A stretch of 64,000 nucleotides of DNA from Syngnathus acus (taxonomy: Eukaryota; Chordata; Actinopteri; Syngnathiformes; Syngnathidae): NCBI RefSeq assembly GCF_901709675.1, contig NC_051094.1, positions 7,930,501 to 7,994,500 on the forward strand, written 5' to 3'. Below the pieces are notes generated by a model. The model saw nothing but the letters and a program-made list of their open reading frames with translations, was not told the DNA's origin and ran no database searches. The translations under genes and the position numbers were made by a program. Shown here one piece after another: positions 1-11,415 of the stretch. Position 1 is the first letter of the stretch. Each line of letters begins with the position of its first letter.

Positions 1-416
1 TTGTGCTCTACCAAGTACTTGACGATGTCCAAGTGGCCGTCGAAGCAAGCCGCCCGCAGCGGGGTCGAATTGGTCAGCGTCGTACTGTTGACGGAGGCAC
101 CGTGGCCGAGCAGCGACTGCACCACCTTCAGGTGGCCGGCGGCCGATGCGGCCCAGAGCGGCGGGGCACCCTCGATGGTCTCTCCGTCGAAGTTGACCGA
201 GCCACCGACCTCAACGGGCGCCCGGCAACATTCGAGCAGGTACTCCACCAGGTCCAGGTGACCATAGCGGGAGGCCATGAGGAGCGGCGTGGCGCCGTTT
301 GTCTTCTCGCCCATTAACTTGGTCACTTCGCGTACATCTTTGTTCTCCAGGATCTTTTCGAGTAAGCGGAGCTTCCCGTCTCTGGCCGCGTTGAACACCG
401 CCGTCTTTAAATCCAT
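1..416 (-). CDS. fem1c: FEM1C, ankyrin-repeat CRL2 substrate receptor (N-terminal part only)
   Basis: Reading from ATG at 416 down to the window edge gives 138 residues starting MDLKTAVFNAARDGKLRLLE, followed by ankyrin-type helix pairs (TPLLMASRYGHLDLVEYLL; PPLWAASAAGHLKVVQSLL; TPLRAACFDGHLDIVKYLV). This matches the FEM1 family, closest to FEM1C as I remember it (about 617 aa), so roughly a quarter is present and the rest lies beyond base 1. FEM1 proteins are substrate receptors of cullin-2 ubiquitin ligases; the ankyrin repeats read C-terminal Arg degrons (family knowledge). No intron interrupts the visible part. tmed7 lies upstream on the same strand, the same pairing as human 5q22. FEM1A or FEM1B are the alternatives; the start sequence and the tmed7 neighbour favour FEM1C. 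Confidence 0.93.
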   Translation of the reverse strand, partial: MDLKTAVFNAARDGKLRLLEKILENKDVREVTKLMGEKTNGATPLLMASRYGHLDLVEYLLECCRAPVEVGGSVNFDGETIEGAPPLWAASAAGHLKVVQSLLGHGASVNSTTLTNSTPLRAACFDGHLDIVKYLVEH

Positions 417-1700
417 GTTTGGGGTCGAAACTCTTACGGACGAGAACGAAGAGGAGGGAGGATCCCCGGGGATCCCCGGCAAAGTTAAGTGGTAGAAGCG
501 AGTCGCAGGGGAGCCCTTTTGTTTACGGTTCGACTCGCCGTAACTGCTTGATCGTGTTTCCCTGCTTTAGAAGCCTAACGTTGGGGGATAACCCACCTGG
601 AACTTAAAAGTCCACAGCTCTATTTTTAACTCTTTGTCAGGGATCGACCAACTTCCTCCAACTAGCCAGCTAGCCCGATTAGCTTGGCCTAGCCTTTCTC
701 CGGCTCCTTTCGTGGTATCTCGCTCGAACACTCACCCTGAGAAATACCTCCGCCACCTGGAAGCACGGGCTCCTTTCGAGTTACTTCCCATTCGTGTCAT
801 AGTCCCGAAACATTACTCATGTGACGTCGAATACGGAATTTCCCCGAGGGCCAGGAACGGAGGAAAGGGAAAATCCTCCACCAGCGCCACAACAGCCTCC
901 TAATTTAACCTTTGAGATGCAATGTCGACGTCATCCGCTGACTTAGTCGACGAAACCAAAACAAGCTGGCCGATAAGTAAGAAAAACCAAAATTGTCGTG
1001 AGTGACCCGCGAGGAGCTGGACAATGATCCCAGCACCGAGAAAAAGGGGGTTGACGACGGTGAGGTAAACAGGGGAGGGCGGCTGTCCACCCACGTCTCC
1101 ACCAAGTGATCACGACTCGGGTTGTGCCGAATAGCAGAGCAGAAACCAGCGCTCCCCCTTTTCTCCCCTTCGTCAGGTGATTGACGTGCCGTGCGTCCAA
1201 TTGCAGCGTGGCAAACATACCGGACGTAAGCCAATAGCGAAACAACAAATACTACGTACGGAAATAATTGAATAAAGTGTTCCGATTAAAAAGACAAAAA
1301 ACAAATCGTCGTTTAATCAGTTTATGCTTGTTTTCTACCCACTGGAACAAAACTTACATCACTGGCTTTTGTGGAATGATGTGGTGAATGTGATTATTTC
1401 GCTCTCTACAGGAATAAGGAAGCATAGCAAGGGAAATATTGTAGACTGGGTCTTCAGGTTCCGACTTACGACATCTTTAGGTAACGAATTACGTCTTAAC
1501 CAAGTTAACAGCAAATTTGAATCAGATGCTTCAATTTGATCGAAACCTATTTTCGACACCGATTTAAAAAACAAAAAGCCAACTTCTCCCCCCAGCACAT
1601 TTGGATGATTTGATGAATAAGAGTTTACACAATACGGATTTGACCAAGCATTGTAATTTAAATTACAAAAAGAGGTCTGAGTGGAAAGAAAACCACACCC
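417..1700. promoter_or_regulatory. fem1c upstream region (5' UTR/promoter, tentative)
   Basis: No open frame here resembles a protein. The stretch lies between the fem1c start codon and the predicted end of the tmed7 transcript, so it should hold the fem1c promoter and 5' UTR. Two CRE-like heptamers are visible, TGACGTC at 822-828 and GACGTCA at 927-933, along with CCAAT near 1198 and 1211. From about 1250 the sequence turns AT-rich and featureless. No transcription start could be fixed. Confidence 0.4.
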
Positions 1701-2722
1701 GCGCATTTGAACGGAGAGTTTATTCAGTCATTACAATAACTTAACACATCCCCAGAGTGCCCACAAAACAGGTTTTTTCTTGAACGGGGGAAAAAAAACT
1801 CATCAATGCACATATGCAGTGATATTGTAAAACCAACAACAGGAAGGTTATGAGTTCCTATTGAAAGGAGGACTGCATCATACAGAGGACTAACTATATG
1901 TTTTGTTATAGGTTTCAAAGACTAATACATGGGCTGTATTTTGTAAATCATTGTTTAAATTTGACTACAACAGATCAAAAAAAGAGGTGCAGACTTTTAC
2001 TCTAAAGCTTCCTTTGAACAGGCACACAATTTGGTGATACGTTTCGACATGCATTACAAATTGACTTGAGACGGGGGGGACTCGCATCATTTTATATTGT
2101 TTCCTCCTGAAAGTATGCCAATTGTGACTAAGTAGCTCTACTGAAGCTTTACAAGTAGTTTATAATTGTTACCAGCAAAGACAGATCATGTAACAGCAAC
2201 CGATACAAATGTAACTCTGCACAAAAGCGCTGGAATCACATCTGAGTAAGATCCAAGGATTAGGCATTAAAGTTGAAGCTGTGACTTCTTTTTATGCATG
2301 AAGATTTGCAGATTTATAGTCTGAGAAAAATAACAGATTTTGGGCTCAAGCGTCCGTGTGCGTTAGTGCTGCTGGCATGACTTGAATCCTCCCTTTTTTT
2401 TAGTCCCCAGGCAGTTTAACTAAAAATGGCTGACAAAGAGGACAACATTAAAAGAGGAACAAAAAAACCCAAATGATTTCAAATACTGAAAGGGCTATCG
2501 CCAACTATGTTCAGTAGTAGAAGATTTTTAAAAGCACAATCATTGTTGTGTACGCCCCTCCCCCAATCAAATCTCGCTGTATACGACTAATTTGCATACA
2601 GTGTCTTTAAACAGCAGCTGAAATAAGTGTGAAGTGATTCAAATATCTCTGCTGTTAGAAGTCGCTCTATGAAAACAAGCCAAAAATGAACAAAAACAAA
2701 CAAAAAAGGACATCAGGCCGGG
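1700..2722 (-). other. tmed7: tmed7 3' UTR (predicted)
   Basis: AT-rich sequence directly after the tmed7 stop codon with no coding potential. On the minus strand an AATAAA hexamer (TTTATT at 1719-1724 on the plus strand) is a plausible poly(A) signal and would give a 3' UTR of about 1 kb. The end is inferred from this signal only. Confidence 0.5.
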
Positions 2723-3921
2723 TTACGACCCCACGCGGGTGGTGGTGGTCTTCTTGTCCGAGAAGAAGCTCCGGAGGAGGACCACTTGACTGATGCTGAC
2801 AACCAGCAGGACCAAGGCCTCACCGATGGACCAAAAGGCCACACGCGTGTTCAGATCTTCGGCGCGGCTGCGTCCCTGTGCCTCACGGAGACGGAAGTGC
2901 GTCTGGTAGTCGATGACTGACTTGAGGGCTTCGTGGATGGACACGCAGGCTGACTCCAACTGAAAGAGCCAGATGGGAGATTTCAGGTGGGAAGCGCACA
3001 CGATATGGTGGCGCAACACATACGGGTCACAGGTCGTCGTGGGTCGTCAAAGGTTGATGTGTTACTTAATGAAGGGTGTATCATGCCTCTTTCCCAGTCC
3101 GCTGAGAGCTCCAGCTCACCCAGCACCCAAACAAAGACAAGCGCTATAGACAACTGATGGATGATTATCGTCAACTCACATGGGTGAGGGCGGTGGCCCT
3201 GTTCTCGTTCGGGAAGAGCGGTGGGTCGTCCCCGACCTGGAAGTCGAAGTAGACCGTCTTGTGCGTGAACGTGGAGAACTCGTTGCTGAAGCAAAATTTG
3301 TATGTGCCGTCCTTGGCGGCGGTGAAGGTGAAGCTGTCGTACTGCTTCTTCATCTCCTTGTAGAGCGTTACGCCGTCCGGATCTTCCAGGCGGCAGTCCA
3401 CGTCATAATGGCCGCCAGTCACCACCTGGGAGAATGCACAATTTATATACTTATTTAAAAAAAAGTTAGCTGACACACAATTAGAGGCAGTTTGAATTAG
3501 GGTGGTGGTGGTGGAGATGCATGCATGGATTGACAGTCAGAAAAGCAGCAAAGAAGTAACATCATTCTTTTTAGTTGACATTGTTTGCATCACTTATATG
3601 CATTGCCGGTCCATTTTTTGCAATTAAAAAAAAATCATTGCTAGACTGCCTGAGGGCTCATATTTTTCTCGTACGTAGCCAGAGCAAGAATGCAGCTCCG
3701 TCGTAAACCATAGGCCAACTGTTTGTAAAGGCAGCCGCGATACAAACGTGCCTACACACCTGAAATTCCAGCGTACACTTGGTTCCGGTGGTGATGTCCT
3801 CGTAGAAGCACTGTTTGGCGTTGTCGGGCAGTTCGAACGTGAGCTCGGAGCCCAGCGCCCAAGCGCACAGGAGGAGCTGGGCCCACAGCACCTGCAACAT
3901 TACTCGCAACGAGCCGTACAT
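2723..3921 (-). CDS. tmed7: TMED7, p24 family transmembrane cargo receptor (p27)
   Basis: Three coding exons join in frame: 3921-3760, 3425-3180 and 2959-2723, giving 214 aa (human about 224). Junctions are GT/AG with phase 0. Order: signal peptide about residues 1-25 (hydrophobic [16 protein letters not shown]); GOLD domain about 28-125, with a cysteine pair expected to form a disulfide (KQCFYE and DVDCRLED); a coiled stretch ([19 protein letters not shown]); one membrane span ([17 protein letters not shown]); cytosolic tail [14 protein letters not shown]. The FF motif after the membrane span and the TRVGS ending are typical of TMED7. p24 proteins cycle between ER and Golgi in COPI/COPII vesicles as hetero-oligomers; TMED7 also takes part in TLR4 traffic (family knowledge). 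The gene sits in tandem upstream of fem1c and head to head with mex3c. I saw no ticam2 exon, which overlaps TMED7 in mammals. Confidence 0.96.
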
Positions 3922-5222
3922 GCTCTTTTAAAGGCCTAGAACCCAAGTCGAGTGAAATTCGGTGCGAGTGGCCTGTGGGAAAGAAAATAGATCATACGTC
4001 AAAAAGCAGGAAATGACCCCAAAATGTAGAAAAAATGCATACCCGGATCTGATCGTTAGCGGCGAGTTAGCTCAATGCTAACAGACGAGTTGTCTGGCCT
4101 GGTGTCATAGAAACGGGCAAGCGTATGGACCCGAGCACATCGTACATACAACGCGATTGTCTGTACGCACTTATATTTCGACATACAAAACTAAAACCTC
4201 CTACTTTGTTTCTATCGGCCTTATTCACTCACCTCAGTATCTCACCCGGATACGACTAATTCTAGGAAACGTTATTACAAGTCGGACCTACCCAATTGGC
4301 TCTCGTTTGCTAAAAGCCCGCCTTTGCCTCTCTCTCATTGGTTAGAATGAATTAGAGCGGTGTCTCCGTTTTATGACGTTTTTTGACGCCTACGCTCCGA
4401 CGTGGCCGGTATATCAACCACCATTGACCAACAGTGACATTTCTTATATGACCTTAAAATTGACTTTCAGTAGATTTTCCAGGTGTTTGTGAATTGTTGG
4501 TTTACTTTGAGGACCACTTATTACTTTTACTCTTTTTGAAGGCTTGTTACTTTTTTGACCTACCACAGATGTCGACACATCGTGAAAACCGAAATAACTA
4601 AAGAGATGTAAAGTTTAAAATACACACACACACACACAAACAAACAACTGTGATGGCAGCAACATGGAGAAATGTAAACCACAGAATATTATGGTTTGGA
4701 GAAGCAAGATATTCCCCATCAATGGTATTATTTAGAAGTAGTGATTAATATTAGTGGAAATGACACATATTAAGCAAGGTGCATTAGTCCCGTTATTTTT
4801 ATGTGGTGGTTAATTTAGCAGCATTTTTTTATACTCAGTTTGTTAGCTAAACTAGGGGAATATTTTAATACAAGTCTGTGCTTTTTACTTCTACCCAAGT
4901 GCATAATGGAATTAGTGCTTAGACAATTTCCAGTCATTTCACGCAATTGTACTTATTTACAGCGTTGTGGGTGTGACCTGAAGTGTCTGAGTTGAGGTGG
5001 TAACGGCGCACCGATTGACCCAGTATCTAACTCTCGCGAGAGCAAAACCCAGCGAGATTAACGTGCTAGTGGGGAAGCTGGCGAGACAAAACAAAAGGCA
5101 CACATTACAGTACACACATTTCAACCACCTGGCGCTGGTCGCTTGTTATTTGCATCTTGTTTGTTTGTTTGTTTGTTTTCCCCCTACCCCCGATTCAATA
5201 TTTTTGAATATATTGTTTAAGC
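3922..5222. promoter_or_regulatory. Shared head-to-head promoter interval of tmed7 (-) and mex3c (+)
   Basis: A 1.3 kb gap between two divergent start codons. The tmed7 side has two minus-strand CCAAT boxes (ATTGG at about 4294 and 4339) around a GC-box-like GCCCGCC, then TGACGT near 4373 and GACGTGG near 4401. The middle is AT-rich and includes a short (AC)n run near 4621-4640. The mex3c side holds a perfect TCTCGCGAGA element at 5032-5041. A run of TTTG units follows just before the mex3c start. Exact transcription starts are not visible. Confidence 0.55.
5032..5041 (+). promoter_or_regulatory. TCTCGCGAGA palindromic CGCG core-promoter element of mex3c
   Basis: Perfect match to the self-complementary TCTCGCGAGA motif; flanking bases extend the palindrome to 12 bp (CTCTCGCGAGAG). 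It lies about 180 bp upstream of the mex3c start codon. This motif marks a class of TATA-less CpG promoters in vertebrates and is bound by BANP (and reported for ZBED1) when unmethylated (established knowledge). Its use here is inferred from position. Confidence 0.6.
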
Positions 5223-8200
5223 ATGCCGAGCAGCACGTCTTTGCTGGAGGCGGAGGAGGGAGAATCCGAGGTCCCGCCGCCGCCGCTAGCGCACGCTTTC
5301 GCCGGTATGGGCCTCGACGAGCACCTCGGCAACCAAAGCCAGGCGGCAGCCGAGCAATCGGATGAAAGTTCAGCCTTGTACCACCACCACCAGCAGCAGC
5401 TCATCCCGGCGTCCCACTTTAACCTCCTCGGTACGGTCCTCGACTTGAAGCCACTGCAGCATCGTGCACCTTCGGGAGACGAAGGGAACGTCACGCCCGA
5501 GGACGAAGACCCACAAGTTTCAGCCACGTCGGGGAGCCCGTTGCTATCGCAGGCCCACCAATACCATTCTTCGGTTCCGGGCGGCCCCACGATGCCGTCC
5601 GCTTTGGATCAAGTCGAGACGGTGTTGTTATACAACGGAGACGAGCGGGGGGACGACGCTGGCGTGTACTGCGGAGAGCCGGGTGGCGGTTGCTTCGAGG
5701 CCGAGGCGTCGCTCCTGGCTCGCCGGAAAAGTGTCAACACGACTGAATGCGTGGCCGTGCCCAGTTCCGAGCACGTTGCGGAGATCGTGGGCCGACAAGG
5801 TGAGTCTTTGTCGAAGACGTTAGAAAGGGCTAAACGTGCTTAAACGGAACACTTATTTTGAGAAAACGAGCCATGCCATGCTGGGGAACGGGCCGTGTTT
5901 GTGCTAACTTTTAGCTCATAACTTATTGTTGTAACTAGCTTGTTACAACACCGATTATTAGTGCCTTTATTTGAATTAAAGTTGTTTTCATCATCGTAGA
6001 CAAATGGCCAACAATCCAATGCATCTATAACTTAGTTCTCGAACTTAACACGTTTTGTGTTCTGCTTTTTTCCTTGACATTCATGTTCGCTGGAGTGCGA
6101 CTAGCCTAGTTAGCTTTGGTTCAAAGTGGGTCAAGCCAGTGCCGCCCGTCTCGAACCAAGTTGGACTAAAAACTTGGAGCGAATGTTTTTAATGAACCAA
6201 CAGACACTTCCATTCGAGTCGCCGTTTCATTCCCCGGCATGTGTGTCTTTTCCACATGATTTTATCTCTATGTCGTGTGCTTTCTTTTGTCTTCGAAGAC
6301 CGCAAGTTGCTTTGCCACATCAGCCCTATTTGTAGTTTTTCATTGTAGTTCTTCGTGGGCAGAACTACGATTTCCCCCACGTTCAGCTCAACATAAAACA
6401 CACGTATTTGTGAACATATAGCCTCGTTCTACGTTTGTCTTTTGGTTTGCTTTGTGTTGAGTTTTGCACATGATTAAATAAAGGGCTGTGTTGGAGCTCC
6501 TGTCGATGGGGGAGGGTGCATACTGTTAACACAACAACAGGAAATGGCTGGACTCAAGCACAGCTTGAAAGGAATATTTAATCTACTTGAAATGGCATTA
6601 GTGGTTGAGAGCTTTAACTTGCATTATGACTTATGAACATAAAGGCAATATTAAGGGACGGAGCGACCGTATCGCTCTAACTCAGTGCTTCTGAAAAAAA
6701 TTAACACCAAATACAGTAGTGTTGGCCAACATTAGTGCTGCAATTAAAACAAAAAAAAGGTCTTTGTATTTCAATAAATGTATTGCGCATAAAGAGACAT
6801 GAATGAAAGGGGCCTCAAAATATTTCAACTCTTTTGAAATATTACATGCATGGAAAAAAATCTCACTCTAAAGTCGACAACCATTTTTGTGAGATTCTGA
6901 CCCAATATTTGGCCACTTCCATGTTTACCACACTAACTTAATTTATTGCACTTGGCATTATTCAAACCCATTTTTCCTTTCTTCCACTAAGGTTGTAAGA
7001 TCAAAGCGCTCCGAGCCAAGACCAACACGTATATCAAGACGCCGGTGAGGGGCGAGCAGCCAGTTTTTGTTGTGACCGGACGCAAGGAGGACGTATGCAT
7101 GGCCAAGCGGGAGATTTTGTCAGCCGCTGAGCACTTCTCCCTCATCCGGGCATCGCGGAACAAAGCAGGCTCTCTGTCTGTGGCGTCTGGCCCGGGGATC
7201 CCGGCTCTGCCCGGGCAGACCACCATTCAGGTAGTGGGGTTATAGTGTGGATTGGATATTAGTTCAGCAATTCAAATAGGGAATCGCTGTTCTTCATTTA
7301 GGTCCATTTGAATTGTTCAATGTATCCAATAAAATGTCTTATTTATTCGTCTGCAGGTGCGGGTGCCATATCGTGTCGTAGGACTGGTTGTGGGTCCAAA
7401 AGGTGTGTTCTTCTGCTATTTTTTCTTTTTTCTTTACTCAACTCCCATGATTTCTTGCGGGGGGACATGTTGAAATGTATTTACTTGTTTTCACGTTGCG
7501 AGCTGCAGTAATATTCCTCGTTATATTGTTTATATGGCACATGAACACATCACCCCCCCCCCCCCAAGAGTGCTTTGCTTTTTATTTGGCTATTTCTTTT
7601 GTAATGCCACCTCTGAGGGGTGATGGTTAAGAGGTAAAGTGTGATAACCATGGACCCAAAAATCTAACTTATTGCAACGTGGGAACATGATTAACAACAA
7701 TTATGATTAACAACAATTAAGTTTGCAGTCAATCATACGTGGCATATTTCACTCTTTGTGTTTTCAATGGTCGAGTATTAGTTTTCTTTTAATCTTTATT
7801 GTACTGTGACAAGTGTTTGTTTCTGGGAGACAATTCTTTCTTTCTTATGAAAGAAGTCTGCAATTGTTCTCTAAATGCCACAAGGTGTCAGCAAAGCACT
7901 TAAACACAGACTGGTATTTCCCTCAGTCTGTAACGCAAAGAATACCACAGCCTCTTTCCGAGGAATCACAGAATCTTCAAATTTCCACTTCAGTACTTTT
8001 TTTTTTTTTTTTGCCCAGAGTTGTTCACTTCGTGCCCGGTTGACATTATTGCCCTGGTGTCAGGTGGCCTGCAGTGATTCGTGCTTTTCTCTCAACTGTG
8101 TGCTGTCTAAACACGCTTGAGGCTAACGCTCCCATGGGGCCTCCGGAAGGCTTCATGAGTCAATATTAAGCGTTTCCCATCACTTATTGATTGTCAAGCA

Positions 8201-9701
8201 GTCGTGACCTCATAAATACAAACTGGAATTATGAGTTGTTTTTCAAGACTGCCTTAAGGAAAGATTGCCGACACTGAAGTTCGACTTCGACTCATTCTGT
8301 CAAGCTTACACAATCAGGTCAAGCTGCAGTGATAATCGAAGTTGAATGTCTTCTATGGACCCCGTACTGTGGGTCCAAGTAACCAATTCCAATTTAATCA
8401 GATTTTGTAAATTTGGGCACTTATAAATCAAGTTACCACCGTAATTCTGAGTCCATTATCCATGCCGTGTCTCCCCTTCAAAGTGAGTAATTTGTGCTGC
8501 AGGGGCAACAATCAAGCGTATCCAGCAGCAGACGCACACCTACATCGTGACACCGAGTCGCGACAAGGAGCCGGTGTTCGAGGTGACTGGCATGCCGGAG
8601 AACGTGGACCGCGCCCGCGAGGAGATAGAGGCGCACATCGCCCTTCGCACGGGCACCTGCGGCAGTGGGGTGGAGGCGCCCGGCGCTGACAACAACGACT
8701 TCCAGTTCAACGGCACGGACGTCAGCTTTGACAACAACGGCGAAGCCGGGTGGCTCGGCCCTGGGGGCCTCCTCCCGGCGAACCAGAGCGGCGGCGCTCA
8801 GCGGGCCAACACGGGCGGCGGTGTCCGCATGTCTTCCACCTATCGCAACGACAGCTCCAGCTCCCTGGGCAGTGGCTCCAGCTCCACCGACTCCTTCTAT
8901 GGAGGAGGGGGCGGCGGCACCAACTGCATGGGCGACTTCAGCCCCACCTGCTCGTTCAATGCCAATTCCAACAACAATAATAACAGCAGCAATGACAACC
9001 CGGGGGCCTCCAGCTTCTGGTTTGGAGATGGCCTACCCCCAGTGGGTTCAGAGGAGCCCATCACAGTGGCGGGCGCTAGCTCCTCGTCAGGATTCGAACC
9101 CCTGACCGTCTCCACTAGCGGCGCGCCTCAGCACATCTGGAGCCCCTTCGTGGACCACCAAAGCCTCCAGGGCTTCGACGCAAGGTCTGCTCAGGTAGGT
9201 GGTAGGTTTGAATTCATGTTTAGATGAATTGCGTTTGGAAGACCCGCAGAGCCCTGACCGCCACCATTTTTCTGTTTGACCATATGTCGTTGATATTTCC
9301 AGACAAGTCAACCCGGGACGCCCCGTCTCTCGCCCACCTTCCCGGCTGAAGCGCTAGAGCACCCCCAGGCATTGCACGTGCTCCACGCCCCCTTTAGCAG
9401 CGCTCACCGCCCGCCCTCCTACTGCTCAGCCTTCTCCTCCTCCTCCGGCGACAGCTCGTCTTCGTCGCCGCCCGAACCTTCCCTAGCCTATGGCGCGGGG
9501 GCCTCGGCAGGGCCGGGGCGCCGCCCGGGCCCCGACGTGTGCATCCGCTGCCTGGATGGCCGGGCCGTGGCTGCGCTGGTCCCCTGTGGCCACAACCTCT
9601 TCTGCGTCAAGTGCGCCACCCAAATCTGCCAGTGTCCTGACGCCGCCTGCCCCGTGTGCCTGTCACCTGTCACTCGGGCCCTTCGGCTGCGCAACATGTG
9701 A
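5223..9701 (+). CDS. mex3c: MEX3C, KH/RING RNA-binding E3 ubiquitin ligase
   Basis: Five coding exons join in frame: 5223-5799, 6992-7230, 7357-7402, 8503-9194, 9303-9701; 650 aa (human about 659). KH1 spans about 176-240 with GXXG loop GRQG; KH2 about 270-336 with GPKG at 285-288. A low-complexity Ser/Asn/Gly linker follows, with MEX3C-like pieces [20 protein letters not shown] and TPRLSPTFP. The C-terminal RING has all eight ligands: C598, C601, C613, H615, C619, C622, C634, C637, around [15 protein letters not shown]3 proteins bind mRNA through the KH pair and ubiquitinate partners; MEX3C acts in mRNA decay and RIG-I activation (family knowledge). The smad4 neighbour repeats human 18q21. 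Odd points: vertebrate MEX3 genes usually have two coding exons, but here there are five, including a 46 bp exon; the RRVRSDP motif is absent; the RING start ([10 protein letters not shown]) diverges. The ATG at 5223 is the first in frame. Confidence 0.93.
7357..7402 (+). other. mex3c: mex3c 46 bp microexon encoding the start of KH2
   Basis: The sequence between TCTGCAG and GTGTGT encodes [15 protein letters not shown] plus the first base of the following Gly codon. Both flanking introns (126 bp and 1100 bp) contain stops in all relevant frames, so the exon is needed to keep the KH2 domain whole. Skipping it would shift the frame because 46 is not a multiple of three. Confidence 0.85.
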
Positions 9702-11415
9702 CTGGCGGATCGCCAAATCCTCAAATGTAGCAACCAGAAAACGTTTCAAACGTTTTAGCCACTTTTTGATCCTTTTTTATTTTTTGATTTGCAGCAGTCT
9801 CTTGTGACTGCCGTCCTCCGGAGTGAGCAAGTGAGCATGTTTACAAACGGCAGGACCCCCGGCTTGTTTCGTATTAACCAGTCGTATTATACACTCACGC
9901 ATTACATACTACAGCGGCATGAAAAGCCGCCTTTTATTCTCTCTTTCTAAACACTCCACAGGGCGTCAATTCGTTACCTTAGCAGTGCTACTCTTTTTAT
10001 TTCCCAGTTTGCAGAAGTCACTACACCAGGATCAAATCGTTTACGGTTCAATCTCGTGCCTGAAATTAAGTTATAAACAAAAAATATACATATGACAAAA
10101 AAAGCTGACAAAAATGACTTTGAAAAGCGTGGCCTTTTGTGTTTAGACTGATGTAATGTACACATCGGGGTTCCAAGTCTTACAAATGATTTTTTTGCTT
10201 CCTCATCCTTTTTTTGAGCATACTTAATACTAACATTCCTTTCACAAAACCTGCTGTAAATCTAGGAACAACTCGTTGAATGTTGTCCAGTGTTGACATT
10301 TTCTTTTATTAAACGTACGACTTTCATTTCCTCGTCCTGCCGCCGGGCCTATGCAAGAGTCCGCCTGGGTTGGGACAACCAGGACGAGGAAATTTAATGA
10401 GGGACTTGACGGTACTTTTTGTTGGGACTCAGGGGAGGTTTTTTTTTTTCCCCCCCGCCATTCCTCATGCCCCAAAAATGAAATCATCTCAGTTAATTTT
10501 TCGAGCTAATGAACTGTTGTCGGGATGTTTTTGAGGGGGAAGCGCCTGGAATGTAAACACTCCACAACTAAATTAAGTTTTTTTTGGTTGTATTATTTGG
10601 GATTGAACTCAAGTTTGAGTCATTCTTTGCTTGAAAACTAAGACACCCAAGATAATACCCTCCAGGTTCTTTTCCCTCTAATCAATATCCGTCCTTTGTT
10701 GGTGTTTTTTTTTTTTTTTTTTTTGGGTGGGGGTGAATGCAATATACACGGTCAACCCTCAGCTTATTGTATTATATTGTTAAGGACTGAGAACTGAGAT
10801 ATACAGAAGTTATTTTTATTTTGTTACATTTCATATTCTATATATATATATATATAAATATATATATCTGGAAAAAGTAACTATATTCCGATGTTTACAA
10901 TAAGATTTTAATTTTTAAATTTTTCTTTGCGCGGGCGATAAACACGAATGAATTTGCTATGCTTTATCCACTTTGTAGTTAGATTATTGGAACGCCGCCA
11001 CTGGAACTATGGAATGTGCATACACAAGCATGTCTGCGTTTAATAAAAAAATAAAATGTAAGATAGTAAAAAAATAGTAAAGTGAAATTAAACCGCTGAA
11101 TATAAGAACTGCCTGTTAATACGTATTCAAGAAAGTGTACATTTTTTTTAGTAGCCGTTTTTGTGCTAATTTTACTACTTGATGTATATGTAGGGAGCAA
11201 GTCTTATGGCATATATATAGATATAAAAATTAATACAAAATGGGGCAGAGTCAGGCGTTAAAAAAAAGCAAGACTATATTTTATAAATGGGCCTTTTAAG
11301 TTATTGCGGCCTAAGCACTGATGTTGTTATATTTGCTGTAAAGAGAATTTTAAGAGTTTTATTTTTCTGATATTAAAGTTACTTAATAAAGATGGTTTCA
11401 TTTTAAGCCACATTG
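9702..11415 (+). other. mex3c: mex3c 3' UTR (predicted)
   Basis: Non-coding AT-rich sequence following the stop codon, with several T-rich and A-rich runs, an (AT)n stretch at about 10838-10866, and AATAAA at 11385-11390 as the best poly(A) signal. A long 3' UTR of about 1.7 kb is usual for MEX3 genes, which are regulated after transcription. The end is inferred from the hexamer. Confidence 0.6.

Noticed and set aside
2723-3921. A ticam2 coding exon overlapping tmed7
   Set aside because: No TIR-domain sequence visible in or around tmed7 in any frame.
4360-4440. ER stress response element upstream of tmed7
   Set aside because: A GACGTGG half-site is present but the CCAAT-N9-CCACG arrangement is not met.
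5195-5590. 131-codon frame antisense to mex3c exon 1
   Set aside because: Shadow of a GC-rich coding exon read backward; no independent evidence.
8665-9105. Alternate-frame 146-codon frame inside mex3c exon 4
   Set aside because: The KH2 and linker frame is the one conserved in the family; this one is a low-complexity shadow.
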